Positions 27,395 to 36,397 are shown, counted from the first letter of the stretch. The stretch: 64,000 bases of DNA from Serratia liquefaciens (GCA_012719855.1 JAAXZN010000045.1:33938-97937), one strand, 5' to 3'. The notes: generated from the sequence alone by a model not told the origin. Numbers and translations: made by a program.

Positions 27395-28603
27395 ATGACG
27401 CAGAAAATAGTGATCGCCGGTTCTGGTTTTGCCGGGTTTTGGGCCGCCGTCTCCGCCATGCGAGCCGTAGCGCTTGCCGGTAAGGAACAGAGCGTTGAGG
27501 TGACGATGGTTTCGCCGACCCCGAACGTCACGATCCGCCCAAGATTGTACGAGGCCGTACTGGAAAATATGAGTCCGGACATCTCGGCACAGCTCGCTGC
27601 GATTGGCGTTCGTCATCTGGCCGGTCTGGTTGAGCAGATAGACGGCGAAAACAAGACGCTGGTGGTGGAGAGCGCCGAGGGGAAAAAACTTCAGTTGGCG
27701 TATGACCGCCTGGTAGTGGCAACCGGCAGCAAACTGTTCGTGCCTGCGGTTGCCGGTTTTGCCGAGCATGGTTTTAATGTCGATACGCTGCAAAGTGCAC
27801 AACGGCTGGATGCCCATTTAAAAGCGCTGGCGACTCAGCCGGATACCCCGGCACGCAATACCGTGGTGGTGGTCGGCGGGGGGCTTACCGGGCTGGAAAG
27901 CGCCGCTGAAATGCCGATGCGCTTACGTGCCATTTTGGGCAACCAAGCCGATATTCGCGTGGTGATTGTCGATACGGCGGCCGAAGTGGGCGCCGGCATG
28001 GGGGCTGAACCTGCGGTGGTGATCCGCCAGGCACTGGAAGAATGTGGCGTTGAATCTCGAGCCGGGGTTCGCGTTACGGGGATTGACGCAGGCAGCGTGA
28101 CTTTGTCGAGCGGTGAGCGCATTGCCACCGATACGGTGATTTTGGCCGCCGGGGTACGGGCGCATCCCTTGGTTGAACAAATCCCGGGTGAGCGCGACAG
28201 TGCCGGACGTATTGTCGGTGATGCTTTCCTGCATGCGCCTGCGATGGACGGCGTTTTTGTCACCGGGGACACGGTCAAAGCGGCGACCGACGAGCTGGGC
28301 AATTATAACCTGATGACCTGTCAGCATGCGATGAGTCTGGGGCGCGTGGCCGGTCACAATGCTGCTGCGGAACTGTTAGGTTTGCCGCTGCACCCTTACA
28401 GCCAGCCGAAGTATGTTACCTGCCTTGATCTTGGGCCCTGGGGCGCGCTCTACACCGAAGGCTGGGATCGCCAGGTGCGCTTTACGCGCGAAGAGGGCAA
28501 AAAGATCAAACAGGAAATCAATACGCAGTGGATTTATCCACCGGCAGCGGATCGGCAGGCGTTGTTCGCCGTTGCCAATCCCGATTACGTGATTGTGCCC
28601 TGA
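27395..28603 (+). CDS. NAD(P)/FAD-dependent oxidoreductase, Ndh-like
   Basis: Flavoprotein of 402 residues in the type II NADH dehydrogenase/ferredoxin reductase-like superfamily. FAD-binding Rossmann motif VIAGSGFAGFWAAVSA at the N-terminus, an NAD(P) loop VVVVGGGLTGLESAAEM near residue 150, the ATG motif VVATGSKL and the second FAD motif GVFVTGDTVKA. No signal peptide. Electron acceptor is unknown: quinone or a small protein are both possible. Strong AAGGAG precedes the ATG. The partnership with the Rrf2 gene suggests a redox or nitrosative stress role. Confidence 0.82.
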   Translation: MTQKIVIAGSGFAGFWAAVSAMRAVALAGKEQSVEVTMVSPTPNVTIRPRLYEAVLENMSPDISAQLAAIGVRHLAGLVEQIDGENKTLVVESAEGKKLQLAYDRLVVATGSKLFVPAVAGFAEHGFNVDTLQSAQRLDAHLKALATQPDTPARNTVVVVGGGLTGLESAAEMPMRLRAILGNQADIRVVIVDTAAEVGAGMGAEPAVVIRQALEECGVESRAGVRVTGIDAGSVTLSSGERIATDTVILAAGVRAHPLVEQIPGERDSAGRIVGDAFLHAPAMDGVFVTGDTVKAATDELGNYNLMTCQHAMSLGRVAGHNAAAELLGLPLHPYSQPKYVTCLDLGPWGALYTEGWDRQVRFTREEGKKIKQEINTQWIYPPAADRQALFAVANPDYVIVP

Positions 28604-28610
28604 ATAGCCG

Positions 28611-28637
28611 ATGGGAGCGGAAACGCTCCCATTTTTG
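28611..28637 (+). terminator. Terminator of the oxidoreductase gene
   Basis: ATGGGAGCG/CGCTCCCAT perfect stem, loop GAAA, followed by TTTTTG; eight bases after the stop. Confidence 0.75.
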
Positions 28638-28708
28638 TCGCCAGAACGGCAACCCGGAAGGCGGTTATGGCTCTGCTAACCCCCTAAAAGCAAGGTAACC
28701 GGCGTTAC

Positions 28709-28915
28709 CTATCGTTCCAGCCACTCAATCGCCAATTCGCGCGCTTCATCCAAATTGACATCCCGACCTTCGCGGGTAATCGCCGTTTTAAGCTCATTAA
28801 TCACGTCTGCTTTTTGCGTTTCATGCTCTTCATTGGCCAACGCCAGGAAGGCATCGCCTACCACCGTGCATATGCCGATGTACAAGGCCTTTGAGTCCTC
28901 GAAACCACTGTTCAT
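28709..28915 (-). CDS. Small protein of unknown function
   Basis: Protein of 68 residues, rich in acidic and polar residues. Not recognised. It begins MNSGFEDSKALYIGICTVVGDAFLAL and ends LDEARELAIEWLER; a helical, cytosolic fold seems likely, with no signal peptide or membrane helix. The AAGGA seven bases before ATG supports translation. It is downstream of the oxidoreductase block in opposite orientation and shares the strand with the Lrp-like gene (29 bases upstream). Confidence 0.6.
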   Translation of the reverse strand: MNSGFEDSKALYIGICTVVGDAFLALANEEHETQKADVINELKTAITREGRDVNLDEARELAIEWLER

Positions 28916-28944
28916 AACTGTATCCTTCTGGATTTGATTGGGAT

Positions 28945-29400
28945 CTACAACGGCAGAAAGGGCCGGTCCTGCACCACGCTTTTCATCACCAGCGTGGAGG
29001 TCAGGCGTTGAACGCCGGGCAGGGCGGAAAGCTGTTCGTCGTAAAGCCGCTGAAAAGCCGGTAAATCGCGGGCGATGACATGCAACAGGTAGTCGGGATC
29101 GCCGAACAATCGCTGCGCCTGGATAACCTGGGGAATATCCACCATGGCGTTTTCGAAGGCTTCAACAGCCTGGCGATCCCCTTCCCGCATGGTGACGAAA
29201 ACCAGCGCGGAAAAGTTAAAGCCCAGACTGCCGGGATCGAGGTGGGCACGATAGCCTCTGATCACGCCAGATTGTTCCAGCGCTCGCACCCGGCGGTGGC
29301 AGGGGGAAACGCTCAGCCCAATTCGGTCAGCCAGGTCGGTAACAGAAAGACGCCCATCAAACTGAAGTTCAGCAAGGATTTTGCGGTCAATCTTGTCCAT
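28945..29400 (-). CDS. Lrp/AsnC family transcriptional regulator
   Basis: Protein of 151 residues with an N-terminal winged helix (MDKIDRKILAELQFDGRLS, then LADRIGLSVSPCHRRVRALEQSGVI) and the RAM ligand domain (about 70-150, with VFVTMREGDRQAVEAFE and GDPDYLLHVIARDL). Diverges from a LysE-type exporter; in this arrangement the regulator usually senses the amino acid that the exporter removes. Which amino acid cannot be told from sequence. Direct repeats in the gap could be its binding sites. Confidence 0.88.
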   Translation of the reverse strand: MDKIDRKILAELQFDGRLSVTDLADRIGLSVSPCHRRVRALEQSGVIRGYRAHLDPGSLGFNFSALVFVTMREGDRQAVEAFENAMVDIPQVIQAQRLFGDPDYLLHVIARDLPAFQRLYDEQLSALPGVQRLTSTLVMKSVVQDRPFLPL

Positions 29401-29436
29401 TTGGAAAAATTTCCCTCAATTTGCGATTTATAAGCA

Positions 29437-29498
29437 AATAATTGAAACCACATTCTAACAACTTGGGGATATTCTTTTCAATAATTGAACAACTTTGG
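29437..29498. promoter_or_regulatory. Direct repeats in the Lrp-LysE gap
   Basis: AATAATTGAA occurs at 29437-29446 and 29480-29489, 43 bases apart (about four helical turns). AACAACTT recurs at 29457 and 29488, 31 bases apart. Helical phasing of this kind suits an oligomeric Lrp-type protein controlling both divergent genes. Confidence 0.45.
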
Positions 29499-29600
29499 AC
29501 ATAAATGGCTTTCGGCCTGTTAACGCTGTCCACCGGAGGAACGCCAAGTGATTAAACGGATAAGCCAGACTGCCGGGTGTCGGTGGCGGGGGGGAGATTT

Positions 29601-30218
29601 ATGACGCCGGCCATTTTTGCGGCTTTCTGGGCCGTTTCGATTCTGTTCGTGATTACGCCGGGTCTGGACTGGGCGTATATCATCTCGGCCGGCATTCGTG
29701 GGCGGGTGGTGCTGCCTGCGGTGGCAGGGTTGCTGTGCGGGCACCTTATCGCTATTGCGATCGTGGCGGCAGGCGTGGGCGCTTTGGTGACAGGCAATCC
29801 TATGGCCCTTACGGCGCTCACCCTGCTGGGGGCCGGCTACCTGTTCTGGATTGGCATCAGCATGCTGCGCAATCCCCCGACGCCGAGCGCCGGCGATGCG
29901 CAGGCGCCCGGCTCCTGGCTGCGTTGGGCCGGCAAGGGCATTTGCGTCAGCGGCCTGAATCCCAAGGTATTTCTGCTGTTTTTGGCTCTGCTGCCGCAGT
30001 TCACCGACGCGAGCGCCAGTTGGTCGATCCCGACCCAAATTCTCGCGCTTGGCCTGTTGCATCTGATCAGCTGCGGGTTGGTTTATTTGATCGTGGGGTA
30101 TGGCTCGCAGTCGGTACTGCAGACGCGCCCGCAGGCTGCACGGGTTGTCAGCCGTTTTTCCGGCGCGGCCATGGTGTTGATCGCCGTCGGGCTGCTTGTC
30201 GAGCAAGGGATAAAGTAA
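29601..30218 (+). CDS. LysE family amino-acid exporter
   Basis: Inner-membrane exporter of 205 residues, six predicted helices. The LysE/RhtB family pattern is clear: FVITPGLDWAYIISAG in the first loop, GLLCGHLIAIAIVAAGVG, a GAGYLFWIGISML helix, and GLNPKVFLLFLALLPQF, the PKxxLF motif. The ATG at MTPAIFAAFW has GGGGGGGAG upstream; an earlier start eight codons before is weak. Divergent from the Lrp-like gene. Substrate is probably an amino acid. Confidence 0.87.
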   Translation: MTPAIFAAFWAVSILFVITPGLDWAYIISAGIRGRVVLPAVAGLLCGHLIAIAIVAAGVGALVTGNPMALTALTLLGAGYLFWIGISMLRNPPTPSAGDAQAPGSWLRWAGKGICVSGLNPKVFLLFLALLPQFTDASASWSIPTQILALGLLHLISCGLVYLIVGYGSQSVLQTRPQAARVVSRFSGAAMVLIAVGLLVEQGIK

Positions 30219-30240
30219 TGCCTCAGGCACTTGCCCACTA

Positions 30241-30263
30241 AAAAGCCCGCCGATGCGGGCTTG
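30241..30263. terminator. Terminator between lysE-like and mop-like genes
   Basis: AAGCCCGC/GCGGGCTT stem, loop CGAT, between two convergent genes, with AAAA on the left for the minus-strand transcript. Confidence 0.65.
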
Positions 30264-30277
30264 AAAGGGCCCTGAAA

Positions 30278-30706
30278 CTATGCCCTGACGGCGAGCAGCA
30301 CGGAAGAGGCTTTGACCAGAGCGATGACACGAGCGCCGTTCTTCAACGCCATCTCCTGTAGGCTTTCATTGGTGATCACCGAGGTCAGTTTGAAACCGGC
30401 ATCCGTTTTAATGTGCACGGTGCTGTTCACCGCCCCTTGCTCCACTGCACTGACTTCCCCGGCGAATTGATTGCGGGCGGAGAAACGCAGCCCGCAGTCT
30501 TCCGAAGCCAAAATAACCCAGGGGGCCTTAATCAGCGCCACCGCTTCCTTTCCGGTGACCAGGCCAAGCGACTGCTGGCTTTGCACCGTCACAATAGCGA
30601 TTAGCTTCTCGCCGCCCGGCAAAGTGATTTCCACCTCGTCATTAACGGCGCCTTTAGCGACGGCAGACACGGTGCCGGATAACTGGTTACGGGCTGAAAC
30701 TGACAT
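30278..30706 (-). CDS. Molybdate-binding protein with two Mop (TOBE) domains
   Basis: Cytosolic protein of 142 residues made of two tandem repeats: SARNQLSGTVSAVAKGAVNDEV (residue 3 on) and SARNQFAGEVSAVEQGAVNSTV (residue 75 on), each about 70 residues. This di-Mop form binds molybdate or tungstate oxyanions for storage or buffering; it lacks the DNA-binding part of ModE. A strong AAGGAG precedes the ATG at 30706. A 90-codon upstream extension of the frame has no good start. No modABC genes are nearby. Confidence 0.85.
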   Translation of the reverse strand: MSVSARNQLSGTVSAVAKGAVNDEVEITLPGGEKLIAIVTVQSQQSLGLVTGKEAVALIKAPWVILASEDCGLRFSARNQFAGEVSAVEQGAVNSTVHIKTDAGFKLTSVITNESLQEMALKNGARVIALVKASSVLLAVRA

Positions 30707-31091
30707 AAATTCTCCTTGGTCAGACATGAGGATGGGGTGGCCGTACAGCATGACCATTTCCCGTCTCATTTGCCAATGCAGCGGAATAATTATGTGAGCG
30801 ATGGGGGTATTCGCTTTATGGTGCTTTTGGGATTCTGTAGCGATCGCGTGTTTTTTAGCGCAGCGGCGCGTCAACAAAAACCGCCGCGATTTTCCCCGCA
30901 GTAAATCGATCATTTTCTTTCCCCCTGTCTGTACCGACAATCGCTGGATGGCGAAGGGGCGGCATGGTACAACCATACGCTGAATGCCCGGCCTTCAGCC
31001 TTTCCTTTTTTGGCTTAGCCAGCGTAGGGTCAATAATACTTATTACAGGAACAGCAATGCCTGCCAGTCAAACCTCTAGGAGCCCTCTCTG

Positions 31092-32162
31092 ATGCTGGAG
31101 ATGTTATTACAGTGGTACCGCCGCCGCTTTACCGACCCGCAAGCCATCGCGCTGTTGGTGATTCTGCTCGCCGGGTTCCTCATTCTCTATTTTCTGCATG
31201 GCATTCTGACCCCGCTGCTGGTGGCCATAGTGCTGGCGTATCTGCTGGAGTGGCCGACCGCGCGGTTGCAGCGCATCGGCTGTTCGCGTAATTGGGCGGC
31301 AAGCATGGTGATGATCCTGTTTGCCGGTATCGCGATGCTGCTGGTCTTCGTGGTGGCGCCGACTGCCTGGCAACAGGGCATCAACCTGATGACCGATCTG
31401 CCGGGCATGCTCAACCAGTTCTATAACTTCGCCGCGACGTTGCCGAAGCGTTACCCGGCGCTGGTGGATGCCGGCATCATCGACATGATGGCGGAGAACC
31501 TGCGCGGACGCCTGTCTGGCATGGGCGAGTCGGTGGTGAAATTCTCGCTGGCGTCGTTGGTCGGTCTGCTGACGCTGGCGATTTATCTGATCCTGGTTCC
31601 GATGATGATGTTCTTCCTGTTGAAGGACAAGGAACAGATGCTCAATGCGGTGCGCCGGGTATTGCCACGCAACCGCGGGCTGGCCGGGCAGGTGTGGATC
31701 GAAATGAACCAGCAGATCACCAACTACATTCGCGGTAAGGTGCTGGAGATGGTGATCGTCGGGGTGGCGACCTATCTGGTGTTCGCGGTGCTGGATATGC
31801 GCTATTCGCTGCTGTTGGCGGTGCTGGTTGGTTTCTCGGTGCTGATCCCTTATATCGGCGCGGTACTGGTGACCATTCCGGTGGTGGTGGTGGCGATGTT
31901 CCAATGGGGCGTCGGCGCCGATTTCTGGACGCTGATCGTCGCCTATCTGGTGGTGCAGGGGCTGGATGGCAACCTGCTGGTGCCGATTCTGTTCTCTGAA
32001 GCGGTCAACCTGCATCCGCTGGTGATTATTCTGTCGGTGATTGTCTTTGGCGGGCTGTGGGGCTTCTGGGGGGTGTTCTTCGCTATCCCGCTGGCAACCT
32101 TGGTGAAGGCGGTGATCCATGCCTGGCCGGACGAACTGCGGGTAGAAACGGAACAGGAATAA
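31092..32162 (+). CDS. perM: AI-2E family transporter PerM
   Basis: Inner-membrane protein of 356 residues, eight or so helices with a long periplasmic segment. YxxRFTDPQAIALLVILLAGFLIL at the N-terminus, HGILTPLLVAIVLAYLLEWP, and the C-terminal GFSVLIPYIGAVLVTIPVVVVA plus VQGLDGNLLVPILFSEAVNLHPLV are AI-2E family signatures. E. coli PerM (YfgO) is named a putative permease and its substrate is not known; the autoinducer-2 link is for other members. The GAGCCCTCT leader is weakly matched. Order bepA, perM, bcp is conserved apart from the inserted block. Confidence 0.9.
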   Translation: MLEMLLQWYRRRFTDPQAIALLVILLAGFLILYFLHGILTPLLVAIVLAYLLEWPTARLQRIGCSRNWAASMVMILFAGIAMLLVFVVAPTAWQQGINLMTDLPGMLNQFYNFAATLPKRYPALVDAGIIDMMAENLRGRLSGMGESVVKFSLASLVGLLTLAIYLILVPMMMFFLLKDKEQMLNAVRRVLPRNRGLAGQVWIEMNQQITNYIRGKVLEMVIVGVATYLVFAVLDMRYSLLLAVLVGFSVLIPYIGAVLVTIPVVVVAMFQWGVGADFWTLIVAYLVVQGLDGNLLVPILFSEAVNLHPLVIILSVIVFGGLWGFWGVFFAIPLATLVKAVIHAWPDELRVETEQE

Positions 32163-32174
32163 GCGGGGATAACG

Positions 32175-32199
32175 AAGCGCAGCAGACCGCTGCGCTTCG
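32175..32199. terminator. Hairpin between perM and bcp
   Basis: GAAGCGCAGC/GCTGCGCTTC perfect ten-base stem with loop AGACC between the convergent stop codons; no strong T-run. Confidence 0.55.
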
Positions 32200-32205
32200 T
32201 GAGAA

Positions 32206-32670
32206 TTATTGTTGCAGGTAATCCAGAACGATGTCGTGATGATTGGTGGTCTTGAAATCATCAAACACTTTTTCAACCTTGCCTTTGGCGTCGATCAGGA
32301 AGCTGATGCGGTGAATGCCGTCATAGGTTTTCCCCATGAAGGTTTTCTCACCCCAAACGCCGAACTGCTGCGCTACCTGATGATCCTCATCAGACAACAA
32401 CGTGAAATTTAACAACTCTTTCTCGGCAAAACGCGACAGTTTCTCTGGTTTATCCGTGCTGATGCCCAGAACTTCGACACCCGCTTTTTTCAAGTCATCC
32501 ATGTTATCCCGCAAACCGCAGGCCTGTACGGTACAGCCCGGCGTCATCGCCTTGGGATAAAAATAAACAAGCACTCGCTGTCCCTGGAAGTCGGCCAAAT
32601 TAATTTCCTCACCGTCCTGGTCAGGCAAACTAAACTTCGGCGCTGTGTCACCGGCTTTCAATGGGCTCAT
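32206..32670 (-). CDS. bcp: Thioredoxin-dependent peroxiredoxin Bcp
   Basis: Reduces hydrogen and organic peroxides using thioredoxin. The 154 residues carry the peroxidatic Cys46 in FYPKAMTPGCTVQACG with a second cysteine (51) five residues later, as in atypical 2-Cys Bcp, and the conserved KAGVEVLGISTDKPEKL. ATG at 32670 follows GGAG by seven bases; a GTG one codon earlier is less likely. It follows gcvR by two bases on the same strand, so the two are co-translated. Confidence 0.95.
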   Translation of the reverse strand: MSPLKAGDTAPKFSLPDQDGEEINLADFQGQRVLVYFYPKAMTPGCTVQACGLRDNMDDLKKAGVEVLGISTDKPEKLSRFAEKELLNFTLLSDEDHQVAQQFGVWGEKTFMGKTYDGIHRISFLIDAKGKVEKVFDDFKTTNHHDIVLDYLQQ

Positions 32671-32672
32671 CA

Positions 32673-33242
32673 CTACTCTCCATCTTTCTCATCATGCTGT
32701 GGATAGTTCACAACGCTAATACTGCCTTGTGCTTTCAATTCTGTACATAGGCGATGAAAGGCTTGTTCAATATTTGAGGCATCCTGATTGCCGGGGCTGT
32801 GCGCGGTGATCTGGATATACAGCTGCGGCGGCAGGTCGCCTTCCGCAGGCTGGGTGCGCGATACCAGCTCGGCAATGTTCATCTGGCTGGAGTCGAACAA
32901 ATCGGTAAAGCGCTCGATGATGTGCGGCGAGTCTTTCACCTCCACCTGCACCCACACCGTAGCCGGCATCGGCGGTCTTTCGTGCGAGTTGGTGCGCTTC
33001 ATCACAATCAGCAGTTCCAGCTCCGCGCCTTTTTGCGGCAGGGTTGATTCGATCAGGGTAATGGCGTTCCAACTGCCGGAAAGCAGCATGATGAAAGTGA
33101 ACTCTTCACCCAGCATGGCCAGACGGCTATCTTCGATATTGCACCCGCAGCTGCTGACGTGGCGAGTGATGGCATTGACGATTCCGGGGCGATCGGCGCC
33201 GAGCGCGGTAATCACGAGATAGTGTTCATCTGGCTTAGGCAA
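32673..33242 (-). CDS. gcvR: Glycine cleavage system repressor GcvR, probable TTG start
   Basis: Two ACT domains bind glycine and block the activator GcvA. HYLVITALGADRPGIVNAITRHV opens the first ACT domain; the second starts near VWVQVEVKDSPHIIERF. The best start is a TTG at 33242 (PKPDEHYLVI), with AGGAA eight bases upstream; it yields 189 residues against 190 in E. coli. ATG codons at 33278 and upstream give extra residues that match nothing. Overlaps the regulatory space of divergent dapA. Followed directly by bcp. Confidence 0.88.
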   Translation of the reverse strand: MPKPDEHYLVITALGADRPGIVNAITRHVSSCGCNIEDSRLAMLGEEFTFIMLLSGSWNAITLIESTLPQKGAELELLIVMKRTNSHERPPMPATVWVQVEVKDSPHIIERFTDLFDSSQMNIAELVSRTQPAEGDLPPQLYIQITAHSPGNQDASNIEQAFHRLCTELKAQGSISVVNYPQHDEKDGE

Positions 33243-33388
33243 AATGGAGCTTCCTGTCGTGCTCAATGGGGTTACCATGGTAAACATAAAAAAAACCGCC
33301 TGCCAAGCGCTTACAACGCCGTTGTTTGCTTGCTTTTGGATAGGCAGCAAAAGTACCATGAGTGACTTGTTTGTGGAGGGGACGGCCA

Positions 33389-34270
33389 ATGTTTACGGGA
33401 AGTATTGTTGCACTGGTTACGCCGATGGACGACACAGGTGCTGTCGATCGTGCGAGCCTAAAAAAATTGATTGATTATCATGTAGCCAGTGGAACTGCGG
33501 CCATCGTTTCCGTAGGGACTACCGGCGAGTCCGCAACGCTTGCCCATGACGAGCACGTTGACGTGGTATTGCAGACGCTGGAACTGGCCGCAGGCCGTAT
33601 TCCGGTGATCGCCGGTACCGGCGCCAACGCCACCGCCGAAGCTATTTCGCTGACCCAGCGCTTTGAAAATACCGGCGTAGTGGGTTGCCTGACGGTCACG
33701 CCTTACTACAACAAACCTACTCAGGAAGGGCTGTACCAGCACTTCAAGGCGATTGCCGAAAGCACCGCACTGCCGCAGATCCTCTATAACGTGCCTTCGC
33801 GCACCGGGTGTGACATGCTGCCGCCGGTGATTGCGCGTTTGGCAAAAATTAAGAATATTGTTGCTGTTAAAGAGGCAACAGGGAACTTAAGTCGTGTAAG
33901 TCAGATCCAAGTGCTGGTTGATGATGAAGATTTCATTTTGCTGAGCGGCGATGACGCCAGCGGTCTGGATTTCATGCAACTGGGCGGCAAAGGGGTGATT
34001 TCCGTGACGGCCAACGTGGCGGCGCGTGAAATGGCGCAGCTTTGCGCGCTGGCAGCACAGGGCGACTTTGCTGAGGCACGCCGCTTAAATCAGCGCTTGA
34101 TGCCGTTGCATCAGGATTTGTTTGTAGAAGCAAACCCAATTCCGGTGAAATGGGCCTGTAAGGCATTGGGATTGATGGCAACCGATACGATGCGTCTGCC
34201 TATGACGCCGTTGACCGACGCTGCCCGTCCGGTAGTGGAACGCGCGTTGAAAAGCGCCGGTTTGCTGTAA
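33389..34270 (+). CDS. dapA: 4-hydroxy-tetrahydrodipicolinate synthase DapA
   Basis: First committed step of lysine and diaminopimelate synthesis: condenses aspartate semialdehyde with pyruvate. The 293 residues have [41 protein letters not shown], the Schiff-base lysine in [12 protein letters not shown] and [11 protein letters not shown]. The ATG at MFTGSIV matches E. coli DapA; an upstream TTG/ATG would add nine residues. Divergent from gcvR and followed by bamC 16 bases later, as in E. coli. Confidence 0.97.
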   Translation: MFTGSIVALVTPMDDTGAVDRASLKKLIDYHVASGTAAIVSVGTTGESATLAHDEHVDVVLQTLELAAGRIPVIAGTGANATAEAISLTQRFENTGVVGCLTVTPYYNKPTQEGLYQHFKAIAESTALPQILYNVPSRTGCDMLPPVIARLAKIKNIVAVKEATGNLSRVSQIQVLVDDEDFILLSGDDASGLDFMQLGGKGVISVTANVAAREMAQLCALAAQGDFAEARRLNQRLMPLHQDLFVEANPIPVKWACKALGLMATDTMRLPMTPLTDAARPVVERALKSAGLL

Positions 34271-34286
34271 CTCTAAGGGAAATTTG

Positions 34287-35339
34287 ATGGTTTATTCATT
34301 GCAAAAGTCGACGGTAGCAAAAGTCGTGGGTATTTCGCTGGTTATGATGCTGGCCGCCTGCACCACCGATCAGCGTTACAAGCGCCAGGTGAGCGGCGAT
34401 GAGTCTTACCTCGATGCGTCGGTGCTCAAGCCACTGAACGCACCAGCCGGTATGATCCTGCCGGTGCAAAGCGGTAATTATGATGTTCCGGCCACCACGC
34501 TGAAAGGCGGCGTCGGCAAGCAACTGGATATTCGTCCGCCGGTGCAGCCACTGGCATTGCTGAGCGGTTCACGCGCGCAATATGCCGGCGACAGCGGTAC
34601 GCTGCTGCTGGAAAACAACCCGCAGAACCAGAACCTGTGGTCGCGCGTTGTCAGCATGCTGCAGACGAAAAATATCGCAATCGCCTCACGTCAGGACGCC
34701 GGTCAGACGCTGACCACCGACTGGGTGAAGTGGAACCGTCTGGATGAAGACAACCAGTACGAAGGCCGCTACCAGATCAGCGTGCAACAGCAGGGTTATC
34801 AGCAGGCGCTGACGGTGAAAACCGTGGGCCTGCAGCAGCAGGGTAAAACCGAACAGATTACCGACCCGTCTGAAGTGCAGCGCTACAACGGCATGATGAT
34901 GAACACCATCGTCGAAGGCCTGGACAAGCAGGACAACCTGGCAAGCAGCCAGACGGCCAACCGCTTCGGCGCGCTGGACGTGCAGAGCAGCGCTGATGAC
35001 ACCGGCCTGCCGATGCTGGTCGTACGCGGCCCTTACACCGTAGTGTGGGATCGCCTGCCTGCGGCGTTGGAGAAACTGGGGATGAAAGTGGGTGACCGCA
35101 GCCGTCCGCAGGGCACCGTCGCCGTAACTTACAAATCCCTGAGCGGAAGCGATTGGGATGCGTTGGGCGCCAAGGATCCTGAACTGAAAGAGGGCGACTA
35201 CAAACTGCAGGTCGGGGACTTGAACAACCGCACCAGCCTGCAATTTATCGATCCTAAAGGGAAGCCATTGACCCAGTCGCAAAACGACGGCTTGGTGGCT
35301 GCCTTCCAGGCAGCATTCAGTAAAACCAGCGTTAACTGA
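34287..35339 (+). CDS. bamC: Outer-membrane assembly lipoprotein BamC
   Basis: Component of the BAM complex that inserts beta-barrel proteins. 350 residues; signal peptide with lipobox LAAC (cysteine about residue 24), a long unstructured segment of the BamD-binding type ([20 protein letters not shown]), and two helix-grip domains (roughly 100-215 and 225-345). ATG at 34287 gives MVYSLQKS like E. coli MAYSVQKS; AAGGGA is seven bases upstream. Forms the dapA-bamC operon. Confidence 0.95.
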   Translation: MVYSLQKSTVAKVVGISLVMMLAACTTDQRYKRQVSGDESYLDASVLKPLNAPAGMILPVQSGNYDVPATTLKGGVGKQLDIRPPVQPLALLSGSRAQYAGDSGTLLLENNPQNQNLWSRVVSMLQTKNIAIASRQDAGQTLTTDWVKWNRLDEDNQYEGRYQISVQQQGYQQALTVKTVGLQQQGKTEQITDPSEVQRYNGMMMNTIVEGLDKQDNLASSQTANRFGALDVQSSADDTGLPMLVVRGPYTVVWDRLPAALEKLGMKVGDRSRPQGTVAVTYKSLSGSDWDALGAKDPELKEGDYKLQVGDLNNRTSLQFIDPKGKPLTQSQNDGLVAAFQAAFSKTSVN

Positions 35340-35342
35340 TTG

Positions 35343-35366
35343 AAAAGGGGCTACGGCCCCTTTTTC
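35343..35366 (+). terminator. dapA-bamC terminator
   Basis: AAAGGGGC/GCCCC stem with loop TACG, then TTTTTC, directly after the bamC stop. Confidence 0.75.
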
Positions 35367-35376
35367 TTTGTCTAAT

Positions 35377-35392
35377 ACGGTATCGTTTGCGT
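35377..35392. promoter_or_regulatory. PurR operator for purC
   Basis: Reverse complement ACGCAAACGATACCGT agrees with the PurR consensus ACGCAAACGTTTGCGT at 13 of 16 positions, and TTGCGT within it could be a -35. It lies 139 bases before purC. E. coli purC is PurR-controlled. Confidence 0.65.
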
Positions 35393-35450
35393 CGCAGGTT
35401 TGGCACAATATACCCATGTGTGTTGTTAAAGAATTAATTGTATAAATTCT

Positions 35451-35509
35451 ATACCCAATAGATTTCAAGTGGCAGCCAACAACGCTGTCGTTTGAAAGGT
35501 GAAGGGTAT
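35451..35509. repeat. Dispersed palindromic repeat in the purC leader
   Basis: A 59-base element bounded by ATACCC and GGGTAT with inner TTTCAA/TTTGAAA dyad and a CAACAACGCTGT core. The reverse complement shares TTTCAAN4ACAGCGTTGTT and CTGC with the sequence at 20211-20250. It lies between the PurR site and the purC start, so it is probably transcribed into the purC 5' leader and may fold into a long hairpin. Confidence 0.65.
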
Positions 35510-35530
35510 TCTCTTATTGGAGTATGTAAG

Positions 35531-36244
35531 ATGCAAAAGCTAGCTGAGTTGTATCGCGGAAAGGCAAAAACCGTCTACACCACCGAAAACCCTGATTTGC
35601 TGGTGTTGGAGTTCCGCAACGATACGTCAGCACTGGATGGTCAGCGCATTGAGCAGTTCGATCGCAAAGGCATGGTGAACAACAAGTTTAACCATTTCAT
35701 TATGAGCAAACTGGAAGAGGCCGGCATCCCGACGCAAATGGAACGCCTGCTGTCAGACAACGAAGTGCTGGTGAAGAAGCTGGACATGGTGCCGGTCGAG
35801 TGCGTGATCCGCAACCGTGCTGCCGGCTCACTGGTGAAGCGTCTGGGCATTGAAGAAGGCCTGGTACTGAACCCGCCGCTGTTCGACCTGTTCCTGAAAA
35901 ACGATGCCATGCATGATCCGATGGTCAACGAATCCTACTGTGAAACCTTCGGCTGGGTGAACAAAGAGCACCTGGCGCGCATGCGCGAGCTGAGCTACAA
36001 GGCAAACGACGTGCTGAGCAAGCTGTTTGACGACGCCGGCCTGATCCTGGTCGACTTCAAGCTGGAGTTCGGCCTGTTCAACGGCGAAGTGGTGCTGGGC
36101 GATGAGTTTTCGCCGGACGGCAGCCGCCTGTGGGACAAAAACACCCTGGACAAGATGGACAAGGACCGCTTCCGCCAGAGCCTGGGTGGCCTGATCGAAG
36201 CTTACGAAGAAGTGGCTCGTCGTATTGGCGTCAAGCTCGACTAA
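35531..36244 (+). CDS. purC: SAICAR synthetase PurC
   Basis: Joins aspartate to CAIR in purine synthesis. The 237 residues equal E. coli PurC in length. [16 protein letters not shown] carries the glycine-rich start of the ATP-grasp-like fold, [31 protein letters not shown] and [28 protein letters not shown] the substrate site. An ORF extension upstream starts inside the repeat and is not supported; ATG at 35531 has GGAG at a longer distance (TGGAGTATGTAAG). Confidence 0.96.
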   Translation: MQKLAELYRGKAKTVYTTENPDLLVLEFRNDTSALDGQRIEQFDRKGMVNNKFNHFIMSKLEEAGIPTQMERLLSDNEVLVKKLDMVPVECVIRNRAAGSLVKRLGIEEGLVLNPPLFDLFLKNDAMHDPMVNESYCETFGWVNKEHLARMRELSYKANDVLSKLFDDAGLILVDFKLEFGLFNGEVVLGDEFSPDGSRLWDKNTLDKMDKDRFRQSLGGLIEAYEEVARRIGVKLD

Positions 36245-36397
36245 GCGTTTTCGCGCTCTACGGGGTCATTCGGCCCCGTTATCCCCCTGCAATATTTCTC
36301 TCAGACTGCATTTCCGGAAAAATTCTACATTTCCTCCGCTGCTCAGCACTTATAATGATCAACGTAACATGACAAAAACCTAATCTGGAGTTTATTT

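Noticed and set aside
31107..32276. 389-codon minus-strand frame over perM
   Set aside because: Composition (very His/Gln/Arg-rich) is that of an antisense frame in GC-rich DNA; perM carries the AI-2E motifs.
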